Shown here: piece after piece, positions 1-7,058 of the stretch | How the letters are laid out: each line of letters starts with the position of its first letter | Numbering within the stretch: the first letter of the stretch is position 1 | NCBI GenBank assembly: GCA_041170585.1 | Contig: JBEDNN010000043.1 | Location: 1-25,787 of the forward strand | DNA from: JBDLSY01 sp041170585 | Lineage (GTDB): Bacteria; Pseudomonadota; Gammaproteobacteria; Burkholderiales; Burkholderiaceae_C | Direction of reading: 5' to 3' | Length of the DNA stretch: 25,787 bases | Position numbers and translations under genes: made by a program | The notes under the pieces: model-generated | What the model saw: the letters and a program-made list of their open reading frames with translations, nothing else | Told to the model about the DNA's origin: nothing | Database searches by the model: none

Positions 1-234
1 ATAAAATATATGGTATTGCTACTTAAAAATAGTTTTTGTATTTTTTATCTAAAATAAGCCTTATTTTTGCTAAGAAAATATTATAAATATACGACTTAAC
101 CATATTAAAGTAGCAATGCCAAATATATATTTTCTCTTACACCTCATTTTTAATAAATTATTTAATAGATTATTATTTACGTTAATAATATTGGCAGTAT
201 TTAAAAAAATATGTAATATCATTAGATGATTAAT

Positions 235-268
235 ATTAATAATACTGATAAATTAATAATACTGATAA
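235..268. repeat. 17-bp tandem duplication (2 copies)
   Basis: The unit ATTAATAATACTGATAA occurs at 235-251 and again directly after at 252-268, with no mismatch. It is non-coding and lies about 75 bp before the MITE-like element. It looks like a slippage duplication; no function is apparent. Confidence 0.85.
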
Positions 269-341
269 TTATGTCAATAATATAAATTAAAATAAATAAA
301 GTAAAATAAAATAAAATAAATAAAAATAAATTTTAAATTAT

Positions 342-455
342 GGTAATGTTAAATTTTAACTTTTATAATATTTATAGTGGTGCAGTAGCCTGTTAATTTT
401 ACTGGTTACTTCTTAATTATTAAATTTCTTGTATCAGTGCTATTTGAACATTACC
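342..455. mobile_element. MITE-like element, copy 1 (114 bp, 8-bp target duplication)
   Basis: The element begins GGTAATGTTAAA and ends TTTGAACATTACC, so its ends are imperfect terminal inverted repeats; the outer 9 bp match exactly. It is flanked by a perfect 8-bp direct repeat, TAAATTAT, at 334-341 and 456-463. A second copy of the same length lies at 9248-9361 in the same orientation and matches at about 97 of 114 positions by my hand alignment. Equal length, inverted ends and target duplication together are the signature of a non-autonomous transposable element. It has no room for a transposase, and no candidate parent element is visible in this window. It sits about 200 bp upstream of the ftsZ-family start, so it may affect that promoter region. 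Confidence 0.88.
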
Positions 456-502
456 TAAATTATATTATTAATTAACTACTAATTGTACTATTGTGTAATC
501 AG

Positions 503-532
503 TTTACAATTGATGCAATATTATTGTATTTT
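503..532 (+). promoter_or_regulatory. possible sigma-70 promoter for the ftsZ-family gene
   Basis: TTTACA (503-508) is followed after 18 bp by TATTTT (527-532), a plausible -35/-10 pair about 120 bp before the start codon. In DNA this AT-rich such matches arise by chance, so this is only a candidate. Confidence 0.3.
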
Positions 533-649
533 AAGTGTTAAGAAATTCATTTGTAACATTTAAATTTGTACCTAGCCTTGTCGTGCTTAGTAACATTAAC
601 CTATATTAACGACATTGTTCTCGAGTATTGAGAATACCAAGGATTTTCC

Positions 650-2590
650 ATGATCATGAATTATATTGAAATTATTGAAGATACAATGCCGTTGCTAAGC
701 AGAAATAGCACGCCCGCTGCCAGCATAGTAAATATCAATCTTAATCAGACTGAAAAGTCTATAGAACCTACTATTGTTAGTCCAATCCCTGCTTATACTT
801 TACCGATTAATAATATACCTATAGAAACTATATTAAATAGACCAACAATATCTAATTCAATTGTTAATGTGCCTCCTAGTCAATCTAGTCAATCCTTTAA
901 TGTAATAGATACAATAAATACAGATACTAAAATTAATAATACAGCCGTTGCTTCTGAAAAAATTAATTTTGCCCAAACACCGCCAGTGCCATTAGCATCG
1001 TCTAATATTGCTATGTCCGCTCAAGGTGAGGTTTTACTTAATGCAACTAAGCCTCCTGTTAATATTAAAGTAGTGGGTGTTGGCGGTGGCGGTGGCAATG
1101 CAGTGACGCACATGATTCGCTCTGGTGTAAAAAATGCGACTTATATTACAGTGAATACAGATTCACAAGCCCTATATAAAACGCCTGCTGATATTAAAAT
1201 TCAATTAGGTGATAATGGTCAAGGTGCTGGGGCAAAACCTGATATTGCTAGAAAATATGCAGAAGCAGCCAGAACACAACTGAAAGAAGCCTTACAAGGC
1301 GCTGATATGGTGTTTATTACTGCAGGTTTAGGCAAAGGTACTGGAACGGGTGCTTCGGCTGTTGTCGCACAAGTTGCCCAAGAACTCAATGCACTCACAG
1401 TGTGTGTAGTCACGAAACCGTTTGCATCAGAAGGTGCAGGCCGTGCTAAGCTGGCTGATGCCGCAGCTGATGAATTAGAAATTCATTCAGATGCCATTAT
1501 TGTAGTACTCAATAGCAAATTAGAAGATAGGAATCCAGATGGCTTACTAAGAGAATGGTATCAAGCTGCTGATGATGTATTAAAAAATGCTGTTGCAACG
1601 ATTATTGAGGTTATTCAGACTAATGGCTATCAAAATGTAGACTTTAGAGATGTTGCTTCGGTCATTGGTTCAAACCGTGGCCGTGCTTTAATGGGTACTG
1701 CACGTGCTAGCGGCCCAAACCGTGCAAAAGATGCTGCTATCGCTGTGTTAAATTGTGATTTATTAGAAGAAGAAAACTTACGTACCGCTCGTGGTGTGTT
1801 AATTAATATCACTGCAGCCGAAAGTAGTATGCGTGGCCGTGAAACCAATGAGGTTATTAATACTATTTTGGCTTCATTTGCTGATGATGTTACACCGATT
1901 CACGGTATTACGTTTGATGACAATATGGGGGACGAGATGCAAGTAACTTTAATTGTCAGTGGTATTGGTGCACGTGCTAAAGCAGTTGTATCGACACCCA
2001 CTCCAGTGAGCTATCCTGGTCGTAGTGATTTTGGAGTAAATACACAAATTGTGTCAAATTTTTCTCATCTTTCTAGTGCATCATTACACCCCATTACACC
2101 TACACACCCTACTGCACTGTTAAAAACAGGTACAGATCATGTGATGTTTAATCCTTTGACTGAAGTACAAGCTGATAGAAAGCCTATCAATGAATCTGTC
2201 TCTGTAAGCCATTTACATCTTCGTGCAGCAGAGTTAAGCCATTTGCATACAACAAATAATATAAATAATATAAATAATATAAATAATGCAAATAACACAA
2301 ATTATACTGCCGCTAAACAAGCTGATTTTTCAAATAGTATTCCTACTTTAACTCAAGAAATAGAAATCACAGCAGCACAACGAGTGCCTGCTGTAAACTC
2401 TCCCGCTGCTTCAGTAGAATCAACACATGTAATGTTTAATCCCAGCTTGATGGTGAACCCAAAACAAGATTCACAAAAAATCGTAACCGCCATGCAAGCC
2501 AGTGGGGTGCCTAATATAGAAATTCCAACTTATCTACGTAATCAACAAGACATAGAAACACCTACATTTTTACGTAATCAAGTAAATTAA
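650..2590 (+). CDS. ftsZ: FtsZ-family tubulin-like GTPase with N-terminal insert and doubled C-terminal peptide
   Basis: FtsZ polymerises with GTP into the cytoplasmic division ring. The start ATG has AAGG 7 nt upstream. The product is 646 aa; proteobacterial FtsZ is usually about 380-420. Residues 1-13 look like a normal short FtsZ N-terminus, then about 120 residues are low-complexity (N, I, T, P, S). The GTPase core begins near residue 137 (KVVGVGGGGGNAV), with the T4 loop at 225-236 (AGLGKGTGTGAS) and the catalytic T7 loop at 329-334 (N329, D331, D334) intact. The second Gly of the usual GGGTGTG is Lys229. Residues 445-620 are a variable linker with an Asn-rich repeat and HVMFNP twice (497, 593). 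The C-terminus carries two tandem copies of the conserved FtsZ tail, IPTYLRNQ and TPTFLRNQ. No ftsA, ftsQ or lpxC is adjacent. It may be the sole FtsZ or a divergent paralogue. Confidence 0.88.
   Translation: MIMNYIEIIEDTMPLLSRNSTPAASIVNINLNQTEKSIEPTIVSPIPAYTLPINNIPIETILNRPTISNSIVNVPPSQSSQSFNVIDTINTDTKINNTAVASEKINFAQTPPVPLASSNIAMSAQGEVLLNATKPPVNIKVVGVGGGGGNAVTHMIRSGVKNATYITVNTDSQALYKTPADIKIQLGDNGQGAGAKPDIARKYAEAARTQLKEALQGADMVFITAGLGKGTGTGASAVVAQVAQELNALTVCVVTKPFASEGAGRAKLADAAADELEIHSDAIIVVLNSKLEDRNPDGLLREWYQAADDVLKNAVATIIEVIQTNGYQNVDFRDVASVIGSNRGRALMGTARASGPNRAKDAAIAVLNCDLLEEENLRTARGVLINITAAESSMRGRETNEVINTILASFADDVTPIHGITFDDNMGDEMQVTLIVSGIGARAKAVVSTPTPVSYPGRSDFGVNTQIVSNFSHLSSASLHPITPTHPTALLKTGTDHVMFNPLTEVQADRKPINESVSVSHLHLRAAELSHLHTTNNINNINNINNANNTNYTAAKQADFSNSIPTLTQEIEITAAQRVPAVNSPAASVESTHVMFNPSLMVNPKQDSQKIVTAMQASGVPNIEIPTYLRNQQDIETPTFLRNQVN
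2255..2296 (+). repeat. in-frame 9-bp repeat coding for Asn-Asn-Ile in the FtsZ linker
   Basis: AATAATATA is repeated three times and followed by degenerate units, encoding NNI NNI NNI NNA NN (residues 536-549). Because the unit is 9 bp, copy-number change would alter linker length without breaking the frame. Confidence 0.85.
2513..2584 (+). repeat. 36-bp tandem duplication coding for two FtsZ C-terminal peptides
   Basis: Two 36-bp units (2513-2548 and 2549-2584) encode residues 622-633 and 634-645. Each holds the pattern I-E-x-P-T-[YF]-L-R-N-Q, which corresponds to the IPAFLRKQ-type tail of proteobacterial FtsZ. The units differ at several synonymous and non-synonymous sites, so the duplication is not brand new. 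Confidence 0.85.
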
Positions 2591-2635
2591 TTTTTATTCA
2601 ATTGACTATGTAATCAATTTGATTGAATACTTAAA

Positions 2636-2656
2636 AGCCTTACTAGTAAGTAGGCT
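2636..2656. other. hairpin between the ftsZ-family gene and rnr
   Basis: AGCCT (2636-2640) and AGGCT (2652-2656) flank a mostly self-complementary centre, since CTTACTAGTAAG (2639-2650) is a perfect 12-bp palindrome. No T-run follows, so it is not a textbook intrinsic terminator. It could end the ftsZ transcript weakly or be a binding site. Confidence 0.4.
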
Positions 2657-2702
2657 AATTAGGTAGTGATACCAAACACATGAAAGATTCAAAAGTATAC
2701 CT

Positions 2703-5036
2703 ATGATTAATTCGCATACTCGCGCAGTTACTAAGAATAAAGAAAATAAGCTCCAAACAAAAAAACCTTATCAAATCCTTACTGGGCGGGTAATAGGTCA
2801 CCGTGATGGTTTTGGATTTATGCAGCGCGACGTCAGTGAGCCTGAAGGTGATGATGTATTTTTACCTGCACACACTTTACGCCATGTACTGCATGGAGAT
2901 ACAGTTCGTGTACAAGTAATAGGTATTGACCCACGAGGGCGATTAGAAGGTGAAGTGCTAGAAGTATTAGAACACCGTACGCGTAGTGTGGTGGGTCGGT
3001 TATTGCAAGAAAAAGGACAGTGGTTAGTTGTCCCAGAAGACCAGCGTTTAAAACATGATATATATATTGATGCCAAAGACACGGGTACTGCTGTGAGTGG
3101 GCAGGTAGTCGTAGTAACTATTACGCAGTATTCAACTGACACCGGTGCAGCCCAAGGTATTGTTACGGAGTTACTGGGTGAAGTAGACGACCCCGGAATG
3201 GAAATTGAAATTGCGGTACGAAAATTTGATGTGCCTCATGTATTTAGTGAGGCCGCTTTAACGTTAGCCGATGACTTACCCAGTACTGTACAAGCTGTTG
3301 ATTTAATTGATCGTGTTGATTTGCGTGATATTAATTTACTGACCATTGATGGTGAAGATGCACGCGACTTTGATGATGCCGTTTATTGCGAACCCATTGG
3401 TGACCAAGCTAATCAGGGTTGGCGGCTGTTGGTTGCTATTGCTGATGTGTCTCACTATATACGTAATGGCAACGCCCTTGATGTTGATGCACAAGAACGG
3501 ACTACGTCGGTTTATTTTCCGCGACGGGTTATTCCAATGTTACCCGAAAAAATATCTAACGGATTATGCTCATTAATGCCTAAAGTAGACCGTCTGTGTA
3601 TGGTGGCTGATATGGTTATCTCAAAAGAGGGTTCAATAGACGCTTATCAATTTTATCCTGCTGTTATGCACAGTGCGGCACGTTTAACATACAATCAAGT
3701 CTGGGAGGCATTGTCTGAAAGTAAAGTGAGTAAAAAAAATAGTAATCCAGCGTATGCTGTACTACCAGAACTACACCATCTGTATGCCGTATTTCAAGCG
3801 TTTTTAAGTACACGTAAACAACGCGGTGCGATTGAATTTGAAACTACTGAAACTTATTTTATCAGTAATGAAGCAGGGAAGATTGAGCGTATTGAGGCAC
3901 GCACACGCAATGATGCTCATCGTTTAATTGAAGAATGTATGTTAGCCGCCAATGTATGTGCTGCTAATATGCTAACAACGCATAAACAAGCTGCTTTATA
4001 CCGCGTTCATGAAGGACCTACGCCGCCTAAACTAGAGGCTTTACGTGAATATTTAAAAAACTTAGGATTGCAATTAGGTGGCGGTGATTCTCCTAAAGCC
4101 ACTGACTACGCTAGTCTAATGCAAATAATTAATGCACGTGAAGATGCACAAGCCTTACAAAGTATTGTATTGCGGTCTATGCAGCAGGCGGTTTATACTC
4201 CAGATAATGTGGGTCATTTTGGTTTGTCTTATGAAGCATACGCACATTTCACCTCACCTATTCGCCGTTATCCTGATTTATTGGTACACAGAGCCATTAA
4301 AGCGATATTGGCTGGTTATAGTTATTCACCGACTCAAACTGCTGCTGACCCTGTAATATCGTTGCATAAGAAAAAAAAGGACGTACCTCAAACGGCTAAA
4401 TTAAGCACTAAAAATAATCTACACACACCTTTAACGTCTACAGAGCAAAAAAATCACAATGCTTGGGTACGGCTAGGTATTTTATGCAGTGCCTATGAAC
4501 GCCGTGCAGATGAAGCTAGCCGCGATGTAGAATCTTGGTTAAAGTGCCAGTATATGCAACAGTATATGGGTGATTTTTTTAGTGGAGTGATTACTGGCGT
4601 TGCTAATTTTGGTTTATTTGTAACATTAGATGGTTTATATGTTGAAGGTACTGTTCATATTACCGAGTTAGGGGCTGAATATTTTCAACATATTGAAGCT
4701 ACACATGAATTACGTGGCTCAAAAACAGGTAAGCGGTACACTGTAGGACAAACTGTACATGTGCAAGTAGCACGGGTTGATTTAGAAGCACGGCGTATTG
4801 AACTTAAATTGACACAAACTGATATTGCTTTAAAAGTGGGGCATTTAAAAATAAAGCCCCCTCTATCGTCTAATGTTATTCAAGACAGTCAATCTAATCA
4901 AACTAAAGTTAGCAAAAGAACTAAAAATATAGTTAAAACTGCTATAAAAATAGCTAAAAAAGCAGTAGATTCACCCACTTTAAATATAGGTGTGGCTACT
5001 AAAAAAGTTAAAAAATTAACAAAAATAAAACCATAA
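2703..5036 (+). CDS. rnr: Ribonuclease R (RNB-family 3'-5' exoribonuclease)
   Basis: RNase R is a processive hydrolytic 3'-5' exoribonuclease that degrades structured mRNA and rRNA in the cytoplasm. The 777-aa product has a cold-shock/OB domain from about residue 27 (GRVIGHRDGFGFMQRD), a second OB region to about 190, the RNB domain with metal ligands in DGEDARDFDDA (D216, D222, D224, D225) and HFTSPIRRYPDLL (515-527), and an S1 domain at about 622-706. A Lys-rich tail follows (710-777). Compared with E. coli RNase R (813 aa) the N-terminal helix-turn-helix part is nearly absent. About 40 residues of low-complexity, Lys-rich sequence (540-582) are inserted after the RRYPDL motif. No good Shine-Dalgarno precedes the ATG. 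An 8-codon ORF (2680-2706) overlaps the start as ATGA and might couple translation. The 3' end converges on the tusA-like gene 20 bp away. Confidence 0.95.
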   Translation: MINSHTRAVTKNKENKLQTKKPYQILTGRVIGHRDGFGFMQRDVSEPEGDDVFLPAHTLRHVLHGDTVRVQVIGIDPRGRLEGEVLEVLEHRTRSVVGRLLQEKGQWLVVPEDQRLKHDIYIDAKDTGTAVSGQVVVVTITQYSTDTGAAQGIVTELLGEVDDPGMEIEIAVRKFDVPHVFSEAALTLADDLPSTVQAVDLIDRVDLRDINLLTIDGEDARDFDDAVYCEPIGDQANQGWRLLVAIADVSHYIRNGNALDVDAQERTTSVYFPRRVIPMLPEKISNGLCSLMPKVDRLCMVADMVISKEGSIDAYQFYPAVMHSAARLTYNQVWEALSESKVSKKNSNPAYAVLPELHHLYAVFQAFLSTRKQRGAIEFETTETYFISNEAGKIERIEARTRNDAHRLIEECMLAANVCAANMLTTHKQAALYRVHEGPTPPKLEALREYLKNLGLQLGGGDSPKATDYASLMQIINAREDAQALQSIVLRSMQQAVYTPDNVGHFGLSYEAYAHFTSPIRRYPDLLVHRAIKAILAGYSYSPTQTAADPVISLHKKKKDVPQTAKLSTKNNLHTPLTSTEQKNHNAWVRLGILCSAYERRADEASRDVESWLKCQYMQQYMGDFFSGVITGVANFGLFVTLDGLYVEGTVHITELGAEYFQHIEATHELRGSKTGKRYTVGQTVHVQVARVDLEARRIELKLTQTDIALKVGHLKIKPPLSSNVIQDSQSNQTKVSKRTKNIVKTAIKIAKKAVDSPTLNIGVATKKVKKLTKIKP

Positions 5037-5056
5037 AACTATAAAAATATAAAAGC

Positions 5057-5344
5057 CTATTTGCGTTGCAAAATATGGACGCAAATATTACCATTTATAT
5101 ATTGTCCTATTAATATATTGCCCGTTTGTTGAGTAAATATTTGAAAATCACGAATAGCACCTAAATCAGTAGAGGTTACACGTAATATTTGACCTGACAA
5201 CATATTGGCTAATGCTTTTTTAGTTTTTAAAATAGGCAATGGGCAATTTAAGCCTTGAGTATCAATTTCTAAATCAACGGTCTGATTTAAGTAGTTACTT
5301 TGGTTAAAATCGCTAGTTACTGTATTGTTAGTTAATGGTGTCAT
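5057..5344 (-). CDS. TusA/SirA-family sulfurtransferase-like protein
   Basis: The 95-aa product contains GLNCPLPILKTKKAL (residues 31-45), the TusA/SirA signature. C34 of the CPxP motif is the residue that carries persulfide in this family. After it come a conserved V-T-STD-strand and an IRDF helix, as expected for the small alpha/beta TusA fold. E. coli TusA relays sulfur for tRNA 2-thiouridine synthesis; other relatives serve molybdenum-cofactor or sulfur-oxidation pathways. Which role applies here is not shown by context. The first ~22 residues (Asn/Thr-rich) are an extension beyond the usual ~75-80 aa. The gene is divergent from hisE, with 69 bp between them, and convergent with rnr. No clear ribosome binding site is seen. 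Confidence 0.87.
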   Translation of the reverse strand: MTPLTNNTVTSDFNQSNYLNQTVDLEIDTQGLNCPLPILKTKKALANMLSGQILRVTSTDLGAIRDFQIFTQQTGNILIGQYINGNICVHILQRK

Positions 5345-5353
5345 TTGTATGTA

Positions 5354-5395
5354 TTAATGTTTAATATTTAATGCTTAATTTTTAATGTTTAATAT
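5354..5395. repeat. 14-bp direct repeat in the tusA-like/hisE divergent region
   Basis: TTAATGTTTAATAT occurs at 5354-5367 and 5382-5395, 28 bp apart start to start, within the 69-bp gap between two divergent genes. The spacing is near 2.7 helical turns. It could be a regulator site or simple AT-rich duplication. Confidence 0.55.
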
Positions 5396-5413
5396 ACCTG
5401 TACTTAATATACT

Positions 5414-5761
5414 ATGATTAAAACAAATAAGTTTGATATAAATGATAAAGTTTTGTATAAACTATCAACTATTATTGCTGCTAAATCCAAGTCTGATCCT
5501 ACACAATCTTATGTGGCAAGCCTATTGCACAAAGGTCAAGATGCTATTTTAAAAAAAATAGGTGAGGAAGCAACAGAATTAGTTATGGCAAGTAAAGACG
5601 GTTTATCTGAAAAAGTAATTTATGAATGTGCTGACTTATGGTTTCACACTGCAGTTTTATTACAACACCACGGTTTAAACACTCAAGATATTCTAAAAGA
5701 GCTGGCACGCCGTGAGGGTACTAGTGGTTTGCTTGAAAAAGCTTTACGAAATACCGATTGA
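5414..5761 (+). CDS. hisE: Phosphoribosyl-ATP pyrophosphatase (histidine biosynthesis)
   Basis: HisE hydrolyses phosphoribosyl-ATP to phosphoribosyl-AMP and pyrophosphate, the second step of histidine synthesis. The 115-aa product is a normal length for the stand-alone bacterial enzyme. It has the all-alpha MazG-like metal-binding pattern: KKIGEEATELVMA (E51, E52, E55), then YECADLWFH (E71, D74). The C-terminal LARREGTSGLLEKA is typical of HisE. HisI is not fused and not next to it; no other his gene is visible. Betaproteobacteria commonly have hisE followed by a HIT protein and tatABC, which is the order here. The stop codon overlaps a possible TTG start of the next gene, suggesting one transcript. 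Confidence 0.95.
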   Translation: MIKTNKFDINDKVLYKLSTIIAAKSKSDPTQSYVASLLHKGQDAILKKIGEEATELVMASKDGLSEKVIYECADLWFHTAVLLQHHGLNTQDILKELARREGTSGLLEKALRNTD

Positions 5762-5769
5762 ACCTGATT

Positions 5770-6174
5770 ATGATACATTCTTGCTTAACTGAACAAGCAG
5801 TACAACCACATAATCCATTGGTTCATCTTGTAGATGAGAGCTGCTTATTTTGTAAAATTATTATAAAAAAAATTCCAGCTAAAATAATCTATGAAGATGA
5901 TGATATTCTTGCTTTTCAGGACATTAAACCGATTGCACCAGTACACTTTTTAATTATTCCAAAAATTCACATAGAATCACTCAATCATTCGCATACTGAA
6001 CATTTTTCTATTTTAACTCGTATTTTAATGCTTGCTCCACAACTTGCCGCTGAACAAGGCTGTAGAAAAGGCCGTACTGGTGGTTTTAAATTATTAGCTA
6101 ATAATGGGATTGATGCTGGTCAAGAGGTATTTCATTTACATTTTCATGTTATTGGTGGTACACGCCCTTGGTAA
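5770..6174 (+). CDS. HIT-family nucleotide-binding hydrolase (HinT-like)
   Basis: HinT-type proteins hydrolyse nucleoside phosphoramidates and acyl-adenylates. The C-terminus has the histidine triad HLHFHVIGG (H122, H124, H126) close to the end, and CLFCKI (C25, C28) begins the conserved fold. Typical HinT starts at about this CxFC motif, so this protein has an additional ~20 N-terminal residues. I chose the ATG at 5770, giving 134 aa. A TTG at 5758 overlaps the hisE stop and would add four residues. Neither start has a convincing ribosome binding site, which fits translational coupling to hisE. It lies upstream of tatA with a 104-bp AT-rich gap. Confidence 0.92.
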   Translation: MIHSCLTEQAVQPHNPLVHLVDESCLFCKIIIKKIPAKIIYEDDDILAFQDIKPIAPVHFLIIPKIHIESLNHSHTEHFSILTRILMLAPQLAAEQGCRKGRTGGFKLLANNGIDAGQEVFHLHFHVIGGTRPW

Positions 6175-6278
6175 ATAATAGGCTATATTGTTAAATATTT
6201 ATTTTTTTAAATTTATTATTTATTGTTGATTTTTTTATTGATTTTTATTGATTTTTTAATTTAATTTTAGGAGTCATC

Positions 6279-6497
6279 ATGGGTTCATTTAGTATTTTTC
6301 ATTGGGTTGTTGTTTTATTAATTGTTATGCTGGTATTTGGTACTAAAAAATTACGCAATATGGGCAGTGATTTAGGCGGTGCGATTAAAGGTTTCAAGGA
6401 AGGTATGAAAGAAACTTCGATTGAATCAACAGATTCTTCTGCTAAAACTCAATCTGCGGCTGTAGTGATTGATGTACAAGCAACTGAAAAAAAATAG
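6279..6497 (+). CDS. tatA: Twin-arginine translocase subunit TatA
   Basis: TatA oligomers form the passage for folded proteins with twin-arginine signals. The 72-aa product has a short N-terminal membrane helix (about residues 7-20), the conserved FG pair at F20-G21, then the amphipathic helix (KKLRNMGSDLGGAIKGFKEG), followed by a polar tail. The ATG has AGGAG at 6269-6273, a strong ribosome binding site. In the 104 bp before it, the motif TTATTGATTTTT is repeated. tatB follows after 12 bp, so tatABC is one operon. Confidence 0.96.
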   Translation: MGSFSIFHWVVVLLIVMLVFGTKKLRNMGSDLGGAIKGFKEGMKETSIESTDSSAKTQSAAVVIDVQATEKK

Positions 6498-6509
6498 TGT
6501 ATTCAAATT

Positions 6510-7058
6510 ATGTTTGATATCGGACTGTCTGAATTAATGGTAATAGGTAGTGTTGCCCTGATTGTATTGGGACCAGAAAAATTAGTTGTAGTTGCCCGAA
6601 CGGCTGGTAATTTAGCCGGTAAAGCCCAACGCTATCTTAATGATATAAAAAGTGATTTAGCCCGTGAAGGTCAGTTGTCAGAGCTTAAAGCCATTAAAGA
6701 ACAGCTTGAGTTAGCTGGGCATAGTTTGCAAGATTCTTTTCAAAAAGAAGTGAGTACATTGAAAAGCGGTTTAACTCAAGACTATTCAGCTTTGTCTTCA
6801 CCACAAACGCTGCCAGATGAAATAAAACCAGATGAGATAAAAAATGACAATTTTAATGTATATCAAGCTGCCTTAAATACCGATTCAAATCAACCAAACC
6901 ATTCTACGTTAGTAAATTGGCAGTTTGAATTAGAAAGCCTAAAAATAGATTTAGCAAATACCGAATATCGTATCGTACAATTAAAAAAAGATATCAGTTC
7001 AATGGTACTGCCCGCTAATACACCCGCTGGGTCTACAACAACTATCGCCCATGAGTGA
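6510..7058 (+). CDS. tatB: Twin-arginine translocase subunit TatB
   Basis: TatB forms the substrate-receptor complex with TatC. The 182-aa product starts MFDIGLSELMVIGSVALIVL with the conserved E8 and the GP pair (G21-P22) typical of TatB, then a long amphipathic and probably coiled-coil region to about residue 80. The remainder is polar and variable. It follows tatA by 12 bp and its last 8 bases overlap the start of tatC, so translation of the two is probably coupled. Length is in the normal range for betaproteobacterial TatB. Confidence 0.95.
   Translation: MFDIGLSELMVIGSVALIVLGPEKLVVVARTAGNLAGKAQRYLNDIKSDLAREGQLSELKAIKEQLELAGHSLQDSFQKEVSTLKSGLTQDYSALSSPQTLPDEIKPDEIKNDNFNVYQAALNTDSNQPNHSTLVNWQFELESLKIDLANTEYRIVQLKKDISSMVLPANTPAGSTTTIAHE

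Larger units (their letters stand above)
1..649. other. AT-rich gene-free leader upstream of the ftsZ-family gene
   Basis: I see no convincing open reading frame in these 649 bases. The stretch is extremely AT-rich, with runs such as AAATA and AAAAT near 290-330. It holds a 17-bp tandem duplication (235-268), a 114-bp MITE-like element (342-455) and a possible promoter (503-532). The last few bases carry the AAGG ribosome binding site of the next gene. Nothing recognisable is seen in 1-230. Confidence 0.6.

Noticed and set aside
3346..3576. 76-codon plus-strand ORF inside rnr
   Set aside because: It lies wholly within the conserved RNB-domain coding sequence in another frame, so it is a shadow ORF.
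5057..5344. TusA-like gene as part of the hisE-tat operon
   Set aside because: It is on the opposite strand and divergent from hisE, so it cannot be co-transcribed.
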